Source of the DNA: Bacillus methanolicus
Lineage (GTDB): Bacteria > Bacillota > Bacilli > Bacillales > Cytobacillaceae
DNA length: 48,969 bases
Direction: 5' to 3'
NCBI RefSeq assembly: GCF_008764295.1
Contig: NZ_VTQX01000033.1
Span: 1-48,969, forward strand
Each line of letters opens with the position of its first letter. Position 1 is the first letter of the stretch. The position numbers and the translations under genes are program-made. Positions 24,774 through 34,259 of this stretch are shown here, piece after piece. Under the pieces are notes generated by a model that ran no database searches, had not been told where the DNA came from, and saw nothing but the letters and a program-made list of their open reading frames with translations.

Positions 24774-25355
24774 TTAAAGAGAGCGTTGCATATCCGTTTT
24801 TGCTGTAAAAAGCAGTTTCGCTTGAATCAATCGTTTTCTAATAAGAATACCGATCCATGAAGCAAGTCCAGCTTTGATGATTCCAACTAGCAAAAATGGT
24901 GTAAAGCCACTGGCAAAAGCAGCAACCCAAGATAAATCTGCTGAAATCTTTAACCACATTGTCCCAAAAAATAAGGTGATGAACATCCCCATGATATTAG
25001 CGATAAGTGCATGTTTAAAAGTAAAGCCAAACTTTTCTAAATATATCCCCATGATAAAAGTAGCAGGAAGAAATCCAACTAAAAATCCTCCTGTCGGTCC
25101 GATAAGTTTTGAAACTCCTGCAGAGAACTCAGCAAAAACAGGAACTCCTGCAGAACCAATTACTAAATACAAGAGAACGGATAAAGTTCCATATTTTGAA
25201 CCTAAAATAGTTGCGGCCAACCCAATTGCTAATGTTTGTCCAGTAATGGGAACAAGTGGGAGCGGAATGGTTAACTGTGCCATAATTCCAATGATTGCTG
25301 CAAAAAGAGCTGTTAAAATCATGGATCTTAATTTGATCTGTTCCTTACTCATCAT
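24774..25355 (-). CDS. bioY: biotin transporter substrate-binding subunit BioY
   Basis: A 193-residue S-component of an ECF transporter that binds biotin in the membrane; it usually works with a shared EcfAA'T energising module, not present here. About six membrane helices. Marks are AQLTIPLPLVPITGQTLAI near 26-44, ATILGSKYGTLSVLLYLVIG and GPTGGFLVGFLPATF. GGAG lies five bases before the first of two adjacent ATGs. A BirA-type operator and promoter lie just upstream, which supports biotin as the substrate. Confidence 0.94.
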   Translation of the reverse strand: MMSKEQIKLRSMILTALFAAIIGIMAQLTIPLPLVPITGQTLAIGLAATILGSKYGTLSVLLYLVIGSAGVPVFAEFSAGVSKLIGPTGGFLVGFLPATFIMGIYLEKFGFTFKHALIANIMGMFITLFFGTMWLKISADLSWVAAFASGFTPFLLVGIIKAGLASWIGILIRKRLIQAKLLFTAKTDMQRSL

Positions 25356-25369
25356 ATGCTCCTTTCAAA

Positions 25370-25432
25370 TGTTAACTTATTTATAAATTTGGTTTACATA
25401 TAGACTATAAGGTTTACAGAAATATTTGTCAA
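25370..25432 (-). promoter_or_regulatory. bioY promoter with BirA operator
   Basis: On the minus strand TTGACA (25432-25427), 17 bases, then TATAGT (25409-25404) is a near-consensus promoter. Just downstream and over the expected start, TGTTAAC (25370-25376) and GTTTACA (25392-25398), separated by 15 bases, fit the BirA operator TGTTAAC-N15-GTTAACA with one mismatch. Biotin-loaded BirA should repress bioY. Confidence 0.82.
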
Positions 25433-25457
25433 TCCAATTATCGTTAGTGAGGAATGA

Positions 25458-25486
25458 TTGTGAAAATTTCTTAAATACGTTAAAAT
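25458..25486 (+). promoter_or_regulatory. promoter of pncA-pncB-nadE
   Basis: TTGTGA (25458-25463), 17 bases, then TAAAAT (25481-25486), about 30 bases before pncA. It faces away from the bioY promoter across a short gap. Confidence 0.55.
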
Positions 25487-25518
25487 GATTTACAAAACAT
25501 ATTTGGGGAGGGAAAGCT

Positions 25519-26061
25519 TTGAAAAAAGCGTTAATAAATATCGATTATACTGTTGACTTTGTGACTGGAGCTCTACCTTGTGGAGAGCCAGGCGAGAAAA
25601 TAGAAAGAGAAATTACAAAAATAACAGAGGAATTTATTAACCAAGGTGAATTGGTTGTCTTTGCTATCGACTTACATAAAAGAGATGACCGTTATCATCC
25701 AGAAGCGAAGCTATTCCCGCCACATAATATTGAAGGTACAAATGGTCGTGATTTGTTCGGAGGTTTAGAAAAGCTCTATCATGATAGCAAAGAGCTTGAA
25801 AATGTTTATTGGATGGATAAGACTAGATATAGCGCCTTTGCGGGAACTGATCTGGAAATTAAATTAAGAGAAAGAGCAATTACAGAATTACATCTAGTTG
25901 GTGTTTGTACAGATATTTGTGTGTTGCACACTGCTGTTGATGCATATAATAAAGGTTTTAATATAACTGTTTATGAAAATGCTGTTGCAAGTTTTAATGA
26001 GGTGGGACATAGGTGGGCGTTGGAACATATTAAAGGTTGTTTAAATGGTAAAATCGTATAG
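25519..26061 (+). CDS. pncA: nicotinamidase
   Basis: Hydrolyses nicotinamide to nicotinate for NAD salvage. The 180 residues form an isochorismatase-fold hydrolase with the catalytic triad Asp9 (in INIDYTVDF), Lys101 (in MDKTRYSAF) and Cys134 (in GVCTDICVLHTA); the metal-site region is DLHKRDDRYHPE. GGGGAGGG precedes the ATG. It is followed by pncB and nadE, giving a full path from nicotinamide to NAD apart from NadD. The length equals that of B. subtilis PncA (YueJ). Confidence 0.93.
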   Translation: MKKALINIDYTVDFVTGALPCGEPGEKIEREITKITEEFINQGELVVFAIDLHKRDDRYHPEAKLFPPHNIEGTNGRDLFGGLEKLYHDSKELENVYWMDKTRYSAFAGTDLEIKLRERAITELHLVGVCTDICVLHTAVDAYNKGFNITVYENAVASFNEVGHRWALEHIKGCLNGKIV

Positions 26062-26135
26062 CTTTAATGATGAATCGATTGCTTTCAAATATTTTATTTG
26101 GCAATCGAATTGGAGAAGAAAGAAGGACAAAGTTT

Positions 26136-27608
26136 ATGAGTAACCACTATCAAGATGATAGCTTAACTTTACATACAGATTTATATCAAATTAATATGGC
26201 TGAAACATACTGGGAAGATGGGATTCACAATCGAAAAGCTGTTTTTGAGGTCTACTTCCGTAAGCTTCCATTTGGAAATGGTTATGCCATTTTTGCAGGG
26301 CTTGAACGAATAATTGAATATATCCAACAATTTCGCTTTACAGAGAGTGATCTTGAATATTTGAAAAATGAGGCCGGTTATGGAGACGACTTTCTCGAAT
26401 ATTTGAGAACGTTGCGTTTTACTGGGAATATCCGTTCTGTTGTGGAAGGAGAAGTTGTTTTTGGCAATGAACCACTTATTCGCGTTGAAGCTCCTTTGGC
26501 AGAAGCTCAATTAATTGAAACGGCGCTGCTTAACATTGTGAATTACCAAACATTAATTGCAACAAAAGCTTCTCGCATCAAGCATATTGTTGGTGACGAA
26601 ATAGCGATGGAATTTGGAACGAGAAGAGCACATGAACTCGATGCTGCTATATGGGGGACAAGAGCTGCTTTTATCGGTGGTTTTAATTCTACTTCCAATG
26701 TTCGTGCTGGTAAAAAATTTGGTATTCCAGTATCGGGTACGCATGCCCATTCGTTAATTCAAGCTTATAAGGATGAATACACTGCTTTTCATAAATATGC
26801 ACGTCGTCATAAGAACTGTGTCTTCCTTGTTGATACATATGATACGTTAAGATCAGGGGTACCAAATGCTATAAAGGTTGCCAAGGAATTAGGCGATAAA
26901 ATTAATTTTGTCGGAATTCGTTTGGATAGCGGTGACTTAGCATATCTTTCAAAAGAAGCAAGAAAAATGCTTGATGAGGCTGGATTCCCAAATGCGAAAA
27001 TTGTCGCTTCCAATGATCTAGATGAATACACGATCATGAACTTAAAAGCACAGGATGCGAAAATAAACGTTTGGGGGATCGGAACAAAATTAATTACAGC
27101 TTATGATCAGGCTGCTTTAGGTGCTGTTTATAAATTAGCTTCGATAGAAGATGACAATGGTGTGATGCAGGATACTATGAAAATCAGTGGAAATCCAGAA
27201 AAAGTGTCAACACCAGGCTTAAAAAGGGTGTATCGTATTATCAATAGCATTAATCATAAATCAGAAGGGGATTATATTGCCTTAGAGGATGAAAATCCGC
27301 AGGAAGAAGAACCGTTAAAAATGTTCCATCCTGTTCACACTTATGTAAGTAAATTTGTTACGAACTTCGTGGCGAAAGAATTGCATCACGATATTTTTGC
27401 AGATGGAGAACTTGTTTACCAGTCTCCGTCAATTTCGGAAATGCAACGCTATGCTGATGAAAATCTTGAACTCTTGTGGGAAGAGTATAAAAGGACATTA
27501 AATCCAGAAGAATATCCTGTCGATTTAAGTCAAAAATGTTGGGACAATAAAATAAAGAACATTCAAGAAGTCCAAGCGAAGCTGAAAAAGGACGCTTTTT
27601 TAAAATAA
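26136..27608 (+). CDS. pncB: nicotinate phosphoribosyltransferase
   Basis: Joins nicotinate and PRPP to nicotinate mononucleotide, using ATP. From ATG 26136, preceded by AGAAGGA, the protein has 490 residues, the same as B. subtilis PncB (YueK); a reading from 26067 adds 23 residues with no family likeness. Marks: LTLHTDLYQINMAETYW, EFGTRRAHELDAA, the substrate-site SGTHAHSLIQAY with the phosphohistidine His, and GIRLDSGDLAYLS. It is the middle gene of the NAD salvage operon. Confidence 0.95.
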   Translation: MSNHYQDDSLTLHTDLYQINMAETYWEDGIHNRKAVFEVYFRKLPFGNGYAIFAGLERIIEYIQQFRFTESDLEYLKNEAGYGDDFLEYLRTLRFTGNIRSVVEGEVVFGNEPLIRVEAPLAEAQLIETALLNIVNYQTLIATKASRIKHIVGDEIAMEFGTRRAHELDAAIWGTRAAFIGGFNSTSNVRAGKKFGIPVSGTHAHSLIQAYKDEYTAFHKYARRHKNCVFLVDTYDTLRSGVPNAIKVAKELGDKINFVGIRLDSGDLAYLSKEARKMLDEAGFPNAKIVASNDLDEYTIMNLKAQDAKINVWGIGTKLITAYDQAALGAVYKLASIEDDNGVMQDTMKISGNPEKVSTPGLKRVYRIINSINHKSEGDYIALEDENPQEEEPLKMFHPVHTYVSKFVTNFVAKELHHDIFADGELVYQSPSISEMQRYADENLELLWEEYKRTLNPEEYPVDLSQKCWDNKIKNIQEVQAKLKKDAFLK

Positions 27609-27697
27609 GGAACTTTTAATTGAGGACTCGGTACCATTTAAAATACTGGACGATGTACTAAAAAAAGCTTTAACAACGATATAAGGAGGAGAGTCAT

Positions 27698-28522
27698 GTG
27701 AGAAAGCTACAACAGCGAATTATAAAGGAACTATCCGTTCAATCAGCAATAGAACCTAAAGAGGAAATTACAAAACGAGTTCATTTTCTTAAAGAGTATC
27801 TAAAGAAAACGAAGGCAAACGGTTTTGTGTTAGGGATAAGTGGTGGACAGGATTCTTCATTAGCTGGTCGCTTGGCACAGCTTGCTGTTGAGCAACTACG
27901 AACTGAAGGATTTTCTGTGAAGTTTGTTGCTGTTCGTCTTCCTTACGGTGTGCAAAAGGACGAAGATGATGCACAAAAGGCTTTGAGGTTTATTCGGCCT
28001 GATGAATCTTACTCGTTTAATGTGAAGGATGCGGTTGATGCCGTCAAAGTTGAATATGATAGGAGTATCGAAGGAGAAGAATTAAGGGATTATCATAAAG
28101 GAAATGTGAAAGCACGAATGCGAATGATAGCCCAATACGCGATTGGCGGACAAGCTAATCTTTTAGTTATTGGCACTGATCATGCGGCAGAAGCTGTTAC
28201 TGGATTTTTTACAAAGTATGGCGATGGTGGGGCCGATTTACTGCCATTATCAGGTTTGACAAAACGTCAAGGAAAAGCTCTTTTAAAAGAATTGGGTGCT
28301 GATGAGAGCATTTACTTGAAAGTCCCGACAGCGGATTTACTTGATCAAACACCTGGGCAAGCTGATGAAACGGAACTTGGAATCACGTATGATCAATTAG
28401 ACGATTATTTAGAAGGAAAAGAAGTATCAGAGGAAGTAGCAAAGAAAATAGAAGAGCGTTATCTTTTAACAGAGCATAAAAGGCAGCTCCCAGCAACAAT
28501 GTTTGATCAATGGTGGAAATAA
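27698..28522 (+). CDS. nadE: ammonia-dependent NAD synthetase
   Basis: Amidates nicotinate adenine dinucleotide to NAD with ATP and ammonia. The 274 residues lack a glutaminase domain, so free ammonia is the donor, as in B. subtilis NadE. The ATP loop [10 protein letters not shown] is at about 45-54, followed by [35 protein letters not shown] and the end [11 protein letters not shown]. Start: GTG 27698, after TAAGGAGGAG; an ATG two bases earlier is in another frame. It lies 89 bases after pncB without a terminator between. Confidence 0.96.
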   Translation: MRKLQQRIIKELSVQSAIEPKEEITKRVHFLKEYLKKTKANGFVLGISGGQDSSLAGRLAQLAVEQLRTEGFSVKFVAVRLPYGVQKDEDDAQKALRFIRPDESYSFNVKDAVDAVKVEYDRSIEGEELRDYHKGNVKARMRMIAQYAIGGQANLLVIGTDHAAEAVTGFFTKYGDGGADLLPLSGLTKRQGKALLKELGADESIYLKVPTADLLDQTPGQADETELGITYDQLDDYLEGKEVSEEVAKKIEERYLLTEHKRQLPATMFDQWWK

Positions 28523-28646
28523 TTAGCGAAGAGCTAAGTAATCTTAATCACAAATGGCAGTAATTTCTTTAATAAACGCTCAAAGTTAGCAGAAAAGAAT
28601 TTGTGAGTAGGCTTGGACAGAGGATAATAATAACCTTAAGAAATCC

Positions 28647-28680
28647 CCATTGTCGCATAAATCGGCAACGGTCATTTTTT
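28647..28680 (+). terminator. terminator after nadE
   Basis: CCATTGTCG pairs with CGGCAACGG (one G-T pair, one mismatch) and runs into TCATTTTTT. A second stem, AACCTCC with GGAGGTT (28786-28817), lies further on. Apart from these the gap 28523-28939 shows nothing I can identify. Confidence 0.65.
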
Positions 28681-28783
28681 AAGGTTTCGGAAGTTATAAA
28701 TATTGTTTATTGTGAATTTAATGAGTGATCTAGTCTTTTGCAATCAGCTAAAGCCTAACCATTTTCAGGCTCCTCCCAACGAT

Positions 28784-28823
28784 GAAAACCTCCGGTGCTA
28801 GATTAGTACTGGAGGTTTCTTTA
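28784..28823. terminator. hairpin in the nadE-pflA gap
   Basis: AAACCTCC (28786-28793) pairs with GGAGGTTT (28811-28818), with GTGCTA/TAGTAC bases able to extend the stem. The plus side is followed by CTTTAT and the minus side by TCATCG, so it is a weak terminator on the plus strand at best. Confidence 0.4.
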
Positions 28824-28939
28824 TCGTTTTGAACTTGCCTATTTTTGTTTATACGATGCTGAGCACGAAGGGAAAACAGATTTGCATCCATCTTAGGAAC
28901 AATTTGCACTTAAAAATTTGGATGGCGCTCCCTCTGTTT

Positions 28940-29680
28940 TTATTCTGATGTTAGCTTTTCGTTCAATATTTTTTGAGCAAAAGCCGTACTTTCCTTACTA
29001 GGTGGTTCGATGCCCTTTAATGGATATTCCATGCCAAGAGCTTCCCACTTATAGACACCAAGCTGATGATAGGGTAGAACATCGACTTTTTGCACATTTT
29101 TTAGTGTGCCGATAAATTCACTTAATTGTTTTAAGTCATCGATATCATCTGTGATTGTCGGAACAAGAACATGTCGAATCCATACTGGTATTTCATGTGC
29201 CGATAAATACTTAGCGAACTCAAGAATATGGTCATTAGCCATTCCAGTAAGTTTTTTATGTTTCTTTCTGTCGATATGCTTTAAATCCAGCAAAATTAAA
29301 TCTGTATACTGAAGGAGTTCTTGCAAATTCGTCTGAAACTGTTCTGCATGCGAAAAGCAGCCGCCAGAAGAATCGATTGTCGTATGAATCCCTAATTTTT
29401 TACATTCTTTAAATAATTCGATTAAAAATGGAATTTGTAGAAGTGGTTCTCCGCCAGAAACGGTAATTCCTCCTCCAGATGCTTCAATGAATGGTAAATA
29501 GGATTTTAAATCATCGATGATTTCGGAAACAGACATTTGCTTACCAATTCCTATTTCCCAAGTATCGGCATTATGGCAAAACTGGCAGCGAAGAAGGCAT
29601 CCTTGTGTGAAAATGACGTAGCGGATCCCTGGCCCATCAACAGTTCCAAAAGTTTCGATTGAATGAATGTTTCCGTTCAT
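28940..29680 (-). CDS. pflA: pyruvate formate-lyase activating enzyme
   Basis: A radical SAM enzyme of 246 residues that puts the glycyl radical on PflB under anoxic conditions. The iron-sulfur motif is C28-L-L-R-C32-Q-F-C35, followed by HNADTWE; GGGITVSGGEPLLQ is the SAM-binding stretch, and LLDLKHID and VLPYHQLGVYKWEALG are typical of PflA. It lies 96 bases downstream of pflB, behind a hairpin that may lower its expression. Confidence 0.96.
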   Translation of the reverse strand: MNGNIHSIETFGTVDGPGIRYVIFTQGCLLRCQFCHNADTWEIGIGKQMSVSEIIDDLKSYLPFIEASGGGITVSGGEPLLQIPFLIELFKECKKLGIHTTIDSSGGCFSHAEQFQTNLQELLQYTDLILLDLKHIDRKKHKKLTGMANDHILEFAKYLSAHEIPVWIRHVLVPTITDDIDDLKQLSEFIGTLKNVQKVDVLPYHQLGVYKWEALGMEYPLKGIEPPSKESTAFAQKILNEKLTSE

Positions 29681-29742
29681 GATGATTAATCTCCCTTCAA
29701 ATTAGGAAAGCACGTTTTATCGCATGCTCAAAATTTTTTGAA

Positions 29743-29767
29743 AGAGGAGTTATGAATCAACTCCTCT
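29743..29767 (-). terminator. hairpin between pflB and pflA (partial terminator)
   Basis: AGAGGAGTT pairs perfectly with AACTCCTCT around a seven-base loop. On the minus strand it is followed by TTCAAAAAATTTTG, a poor T run. It probably lets part of the transcription through, giving much PflB and little activase. Confidence 0.6.
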
Positions 29768-29776
29768 ACGATTTAA

Positions 29777-32005
29777 TTACAAAGAACCGTGGAATGTTCT
29801 ATTAATGACATCTAATTGTTGTTCTCTTGTTAATTTAATAAAGTTTACTGCGTAACCAGACACACGAATGGTTAACTGTGGATATTCCTCAGGATGTTCC
29901 ATTGCATCTAATAATGTTTCTCTGTTAAACACGTTGACATTTAAATGATGCCCTTGTTTTACAGCGTATCCATCTAATATGCTAACAAGGTTGTTGACGC
30001 GGCTTTCATCCTCTTTCCCTAATGCTTTAGGTACAATGGAGAATGTGTTAGAAATACCATCCATCGCGTAGCTGTACGGTAATTTTGCGACAGAAGAAAG
30101 GGATGCTAATGTGCCCTTGGTATCACGTCCATGCATTGGGTTGGCTCCTGGAGCAAATGGCTCGCCAGCGCGACGTCCATCTGGAGTGTTACCAGTCTTT
30201 TTACCATAAACGACATTTGATGTAATGGTCAGGATAGACATCGTATGAAGAGAATTACGATAAGTAGGGTGTTTGCGTAATTTCTTCATGAATCTTTCAA
30301 CAATATTTACGGCGATGCTGTCAACACGGTCATCGTTATTTCCGTATTTAGGGAAATCACCATCAATTTCAAAATCTACCGCTAAGCCATTTTCATCGCG
30401 AATTACTTTTACTTGAGCGTATTTAATGGCACTTAATGAATCGGCAACAACACTTAATCCGGCAATTCCTGTTGCCATCGTCCGTAAAATTTCTGTGTCA
30501 TGAAGTGCCATTTCAATGCGTTCATAACTATACTTGTCATGCATATAATGAATGATGTTTAGAGTATTAATATATAACCCAGCAAGCCATTCCATCGTTT
30601 GATCAAATTTTTCCATTACTTCATCATAATTTAAAATTTCTGAAGTAATTGGGGAAGTGGCTGGTCCAACTTGAACTTTCTGCTTCTCATCTTTGTTGCC
30701 GTTAATGGCGTATAGAAGAGCTTTTGCTAAGTTAGCACGGGCTCCGAAGAATTGCATTTGCTTTCCGATTTCCATGGCAGATACACAACAGGCAATACCG
30801 TAATCATCGCCGTACTCCGGACGCATAATATCATCGTTTTCATACTGAATCGCACTTGTTTCAATCGAAACCTTTGAACAGAACTTTTTAAAATTCTCAG
30901 GAAGCTGAGTGGACCATAATACAGTTAAATTAGGTTCTGGAGCAGGACCAAGGTTTCTTAATGTGTGCAAGAAGCGGAATGAGTTCTTTGTCACAAGCGG
31001 GCGGCCATCCATTGCCATGCCCCCGATAGATTCTGTTACCCAAGTAGGGTCTCCAGAGAATAATTCATTATAATCAGGTGTGCGAGCAAATTTGACAAGA
31101 CGTAGCTTCATTACAAAATGATCGACTAATTCTTGCGCCTCTTGTTCAGTTAGAACACCATTTTCTAAATCCTTTTCAATATAGATATCTAAGAATGTAG
31201 ACACTCGTCCTAAGCTCATCGCTGCACCATTTTGCTCTTTTACTGCCGCTAAATATCCAAAATAGAGCCATTGGAAAGCTTCCGTCGCATTTTGAGCAGG
31301 TTTAGAAATGTCAAAACCGTAACTTTTCGCTAGTTCTTTTAATTCTTTTAAAGCGCGATATTGCTCAGATAATTCTTCTCTCTGTCTAATCACGTCCTCA
31401 CTCATAACAGAAGTCATATTATTAAAATCATTTAGCTTCTGCTCCATTAGGAAGTCTACCCCGTAAAGGGCGACACGGCGATAGTCACCGATAATTCGAC
31501 CTCTTCCATATGCATCAGGTAAACCGGTAATGATTCCTACTTTACGAGCAAGTCTCATTTCAGCAGTATACGCATCGAAAACACCTTGATTATGGGTTTT
31601 ACGATAGTCAGTAAAAATTCTTTCTACTTCTTTATCCATTTCATAACCGTATGATTCGCAAGCTTGACTTGCCATCCTTACGCCGCCGAATGGCTGCAAA
31701 GAGCGTTTGAAAGGTTTGTCTGTTTGGAAGCCGACGATTTTTTCTAAGTTTTGATTTAAATATCCTGGTCCATGAGAAGTAATGGTAGATACGATTTTCG
31801 TATCCATATCAAGAACGCCGCCGTTTTCACGTTCCTGCTTCGTTAAATCCATAACTTGTTCCCACAATTTAGAGGTCGCTTCTGTTGGTCCTTCCAAAAA
31901 GCTGTCTTCACCTTCATATGGCGTAAAGTTCCTTAAAATAAAGTCACGTACATTCACTTCTTCTTGCCATCTTCCTTTTGCAAATCCTTTCCACTGTTCC
32001 ATCAT
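29777..32005 (-). CDS. pflB: formate C-acetyltransferase (pyruvate formate-lyase)
   Basis: Splits pyruvate with CoA into acetyl-CoA and formate without oxygen. The 742 residues carry the active-site pair Cys406-Cys407 in [12 protein letters not shown] and the radical-bearing Gly717 in RVSGYAVNF. The N-terminus [19 protein letters not shown] is typical of the true PflB branch and not of the diol dehydratases. AGAGGTG precedes two adjacent ATGs. Upstream lies a near-ideal Fnr-type promoter, downstream pflA. The enzyme implies mixed-acid fermentation or growth with nitrate. Confidence 0.97.
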   Translation of the reverse strand: MMEQWKGFAKGRWQEEVNVRDFILRNFTPYEGEDSFLEGPTEATSKLWEQVMDLTKQERENGGVLDMDTKIVSTITSHGPGYLNQNLEKIVGFQTDKPFKRSLQPFGGVRMASQACESYGYEMDKEVERIFTDYRKTHNQGVFDAYTAEMRLARKVGIITGLPDAYGRGRIIGDYRRVALYGVDFLMEQKLNDFNNMTSVMSEDVIRQREELSEQYRALKELKELAKSYGFDISKPAQNATEAFQWLYFGYLAAVKEQNGAAMSLGRVSTFLDIYIEKDLENGVLTEQEAQELVDHFVMKLRLVKFARTPDYNELFSGDPTWVTESIGGMAMDGRPLVTKNSFRFLHTLRNLGPAPEPNLTVLWSTQLPENFKKFCSKVSIETSAIQYENDDIMRPEYGDDYGIACCVSAMEIGKQMQFFGARANLAKALLYAINGNKDEKQKVQVGPATSPITSEILNYDEVMEKFDQTMEWLAGLYINTLNIIHYMHDKYSYERIEMALHDTEILRTMATGIAGLSVVADSLSAIKYAQVKVIRDENGLAVDFEIDGDFPKYGNNDDRVDSIAVNIVERFMKKLRKHPTYRNSLHTMSILTITSNVVYGKKTGNTPDGRRAGEPFAPGANPMHGRDTKGTLASLSSVAKLPYSYAMDGISNTFSIVPKALGKEDESRVNNLVSILDGYAVKQGHHLNVNVFNRETLLDAMEHPEEYPQLTIRVSGYAVNFIKLTREQQLDVINRTFHGSL

Positions 32006-32058
32006 AAAAAAACACCTCTGTCATTTTTATTTGTTAATATAACAGTTGATACAATTTA

Positions 32059-32101
32059 ACTATATTTAAAGTATAACAGATTTTATGTGAATATCATCAC
32101 A
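32059..32101 (-). promoter_or_regulatory. Fnr-activated pflB promoter
   Basis: TGTGA-ATATCA-TCACA at 32086-32101 is a perfect Fnr/Crp-type palindrome. On the minus strand TATAGT (32064-32059) is a good -10 box; the start expected about seven bases on (near 32052) puts the box centre at -41.5, the place for Fnr activation in Bacillus. A -35 box is not needed and not seen. TATACT at 32075-32070 is another possible -10 but fits the spacing less well. The rest of 32102-32379 is AT-rich without further signals. Confidence 0.85.
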
Positions 32102-32379
32102 TGTAAATGATATTTTCGTGAATTTATTGTGAACAAAAGGATTTCATCAATATTTAAATTTTATTCAAACTGGGAAAATATGAATCTGTACTATAACTTT
32201 CTAATGGTTTATAGAAGCTGTTATATAAAAATAAAGTTCATTGCTATTATTGTAACGTTAAAAACGTAATATAAGTTAATAAAATATTGGAGATTTTATG
32301 AAATCAAGTGGAAAGAAGAAGAGGAGGCAATGAAGAATAGAAGAGGGAGAAGAAATACATCTCTCTCCCATCGTAATTT

Positions 32380-32826
32380 CTAATCAACGACAATATTAGC
32401 AATCATTGGACCATTGCTACCCATATCTGGATGGGTTAAGCAGACTAGGCGGTAGACTCCTTCTTCTTTAAGCTGGAGTTCCACTGTTGTTTCTTCGCCT
32501 TTTTTGACAACACCTTTAATATCTGTGCCCTCAATAATAAAAGGATGTTCATGGCCGTTTACACCGTATAACCGAAGCAGAACTTTTTCATCTTTGCCAA
32601 CATAAATGGTTCCTGGGTCCCATCGGTACGCTTCAATTTCCTTCCCATCGTCTGTTTTTGTTTTAAATTCGGTCGTAACGAGATGTATATCTCTGAGCTG
32701 TTCTCCTTGAGCGGTAGTGGTGACTGTTTCCCTTGAGAAGAGCAGCCAAATAGAACTTGCAGCGATGGTAACAAAAATGAGTACAAATAATAAGATAGAG
32801 CGTTTTTTCAATACAATGAATTGCAT
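32380..32826 (-). CDS. membrane-anchored cupredoxin-like protein
   Basis: A 148-residue protein with an uncleaved-looking helix at about 9-30 and a cupredoxin fold outside. Possible type-1 copper ligands are His94 (in GHEHPF), Cys129 and His132 (CLTHPDM), and Met135 or Met141; the Cys-x2-His step is normal, but the Met distance differs from plastocyanin. The stretch WDPGTIYVGKDEKVLLRLYG is the usual beta-sandwich entry. It may carry electrons or copper at the outer face. Its neighbours are pflB (same strand, promoter between) and ykuS, which say little about its job. A GGGAGA/TCTCCC hairpin follows the stop. Confidence 0.75.
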   Translation of the reverse strand: MQFIVLKKRSILLFVLIFVTIAASSIWLLFSRETVTTTAQGEQLRDIHLVTTEFKTKTDDGKEIEAYRWDPGTIYVGKDEKVLLRLYGVNGHEHPFIIEGTDIKGVVKKGEETTVELQLKEEGVYRLVCLTHPDMGSNGPMIANIVVD

Positions 32827-33040
32827 TGGAGATCCCCCTTTATAAGTTGTCCACTACTACTATATGCATGACGGTAGTGAGAACTTGTCTAAAAACTGAT
32901 TCGTTTATCTTTAAATTTATGAGAACAGTGATCGGAAAGGGGGAATGCATGTAAAAAAACAAAAAAAGCTGTAGACAAACTCGAAAATCTTTGAATTTGT
33001 CTACAGCCAGTAAAGACTATTAATTAGTTATCCGTTTGAA

Positions 33041-33283
33041 TTATTTAAGATTTTGTGCTATTTTTTCACATACTTCATCTGCGGTTAGACCGTTAGCTTC
33101 GATAACAGGACCTGGGATGATTGTATCGTTCATTCCCATCACATTTGAATCAATTCCTGTTACGACACAACAGTCGCATCCTCTCGCATCAGACTCCTGA
33201 CTTAGTTGAACAACATCATAACCTTTTTCACGAAGAGCATCTTGAATATTGGTTAGAGAATCTTCCACGCCAATTTTCGCCAT
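33041..33283 (-). CDS. ykuS: YkuS family small protein (UPF0180)
   Basis: An 80-residue cytoplasmic protein of unknown function, widespread in Bacillus. It begins [20 protein letters not shown] and contains [17 protein letters not shown], close to B. subtilis YkuS. The Cys-x-Cys-Cys cluster is notable. ATG 33283 sits after GGAGGAGGTG; the GTG at 33289 lies inside that site and is unlikely. Confidence 0.9.
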   Translation of the reverse strand: MAKIGVEDSLTNIQDALREKGYDVVQLSQESDARGCDCCVVTGIDSNVMGMNDTIIPGPVIEANGLTADEVCEKIAQNLK

Positions 33284-33422
33284 CTTCACACCTCCTCCAA
33301 TTAGTAGAATGGGTTAGAGCACAAAATAATATTCACCCGTCCTTCTCTGTTGCAAGATATAAAAAGTTTAATGAATAAAAAATGTTGAACATGAGAAGGT
33401 AAACAATGGAGGTGTTATGTAA

Positions 33423-33560
33423 ATGACAAAACGGAAAGCAGATCCGTCAACCGTTGGTTTAAATTCTAGCCAAGTGGAAGGTCAAGGGACAACAAATACT
33501 GAACTCGACGGTAAAAGTGTATCTTCAGCACGTAAAAAGACTAAAAAGCGTCATTCATAA
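33423..33560 (+). CDS. yuzL: YuzL-like small protein
   Basis: A 45-codon gene with a strong site (GGAGGTG) upstream of ATG 33423. The product starts MTKRKADPSTVGLNSSQVEG, continues QGTTNTELDGKS and ends in the basic SSARKKTKKRHS. This matches, from memory, the YuzL family of Bacillus, small basic proteins thought to be spore-related. A long hairpin follows the stop. Confidence 0.72.
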   Translation: MTKRKADPSTVGLNSSQVEGQGTTNTELDGKSVSSARKKTKKRHS

Positions 33561-33565
33561 AGATA

Positions 33566-33656
33566 AAAAAACCATCCGTGATGATCAACTGCACCACAAA
33601 GGTTAGAGATGTAGCTAACAATTAGCGGTGCAGATCATAACGGATGGTCTTTATTT
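33566..33656. terminator. long branched hairpin, bidirectional terminator
   Basis: ACCATCCGT-GATGATC-AACTGCACC (33571-33595) pairs with GGTGCA-GATCAT-AACGGATGGT (33627-33648), with a smaller GTTAG/CTAAC hairpin inside the loop. A-rich sequence lies on one side and TCTTTATTTTC on the other, so it can end both yuzL and the converging clpP. It is longer and more branched than an ordinary terminator. Confidence 0.7.
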
Positions 33657-33661
33657 TCATT

Positions 33662-34240
33662 CTATTTCTGAATTATTTCATCAATAATTCCGTATTCCAG
33701 TGCTTCTTTGGCGTTCATAAAATAGTCCCGGTCACTGTCTTTAGCAACCTTTTCTATTGGTTGGCCTGTGCGTTCTGAAATGATCTGATTTACATGTTCT
33801 TTTAATTTTAAGATTCTTTTAGCGGAAATCTCGATTTCTGTTGCTTGCCCTTGCGCTCCTCCGAGAGGTTGATGGATCATTACTTCGCTGTTTGGCAAAG
33901 CATACCTTTTTCCTTTTGTGCCTGCAAGCAGCAATATCGCTCCAAAGGATGCAGCCATTCCAATGCAAATCGTGTTAATATCTGGTTTTATCAACTGCAT
34001 TGTATCAAAAATGGCAAAACCAGCAGTAGTTGAACCACCAGGGCTGTTAATATAAAGAGAAATGTCTTTTTGCGGATTTTCTGATTCAAGAAATAATAGC
34101 TGTGCAATCACACTGGTGGCTAATTGATCATCAATTTGCTGTCCGATCATGATGATTCGGTCTTTTAATAATCGGGAATAGATATCGTAAGATCGTTCTC
34201 CTCGATTCGTTTGTTCAATGACGTAAGGTATAGTTGTCAA
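33662..34240 (-). CDS. clpP: ATP-dependent Clp protease proteolytic subunit (ClpP paralogue)
   Basis: A 192-residue serine protease subunit that forms a barrel and works with ClpX or ClpC. The triad is present: Ser98 in GMAASFGA, His123 in [12 protein letters not shown] and an Asp near 172 in DSDRDYF. The sequence around Ser, [13 protein letters not shown], differs from the housekeeping MAASMGAFLLAAG, and the N-terminus [11 protein letters not shown] differs as well, so this is likely a second ClpP such as several bacilli have. It lies 19 bases after a broken sigma-factor gene and is probably cotranscribed with it. Confidence 0.9.
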   Translation of the reverse strand: MTTIPYVIEQTNRGERSYDIYSRLLKDRIIMIGQQIDDQLATSVIAQLLFLESENPQKDISLYINSPGGSTTAGFAIFDTMQLIKPDINTICIGMAASFGAILLLAGTKGKRYALPNSEVMIHQPLGGAQGQATEIEISAKRILKLKEHVNQIISERTGQPIEKVAKDSDRDYFMNAKEALEYGIIDEIIQK

Positions 34241-34259
34241 AATATTTTCCTCCCTTAAT

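Noticed and set aside
24874..25386. 170-codon ORF on the plus strand inside bioY
   Set aside because: Mirror of the bioY membrane helices, with repeated Pro, Asn and Lys codons arising from the opposite strand.
26067..26135. Longer PncB from 26067
   Set aside because: The added 23 residues do not belong to the family, and the site AGAAGGA fits ATG 26136.
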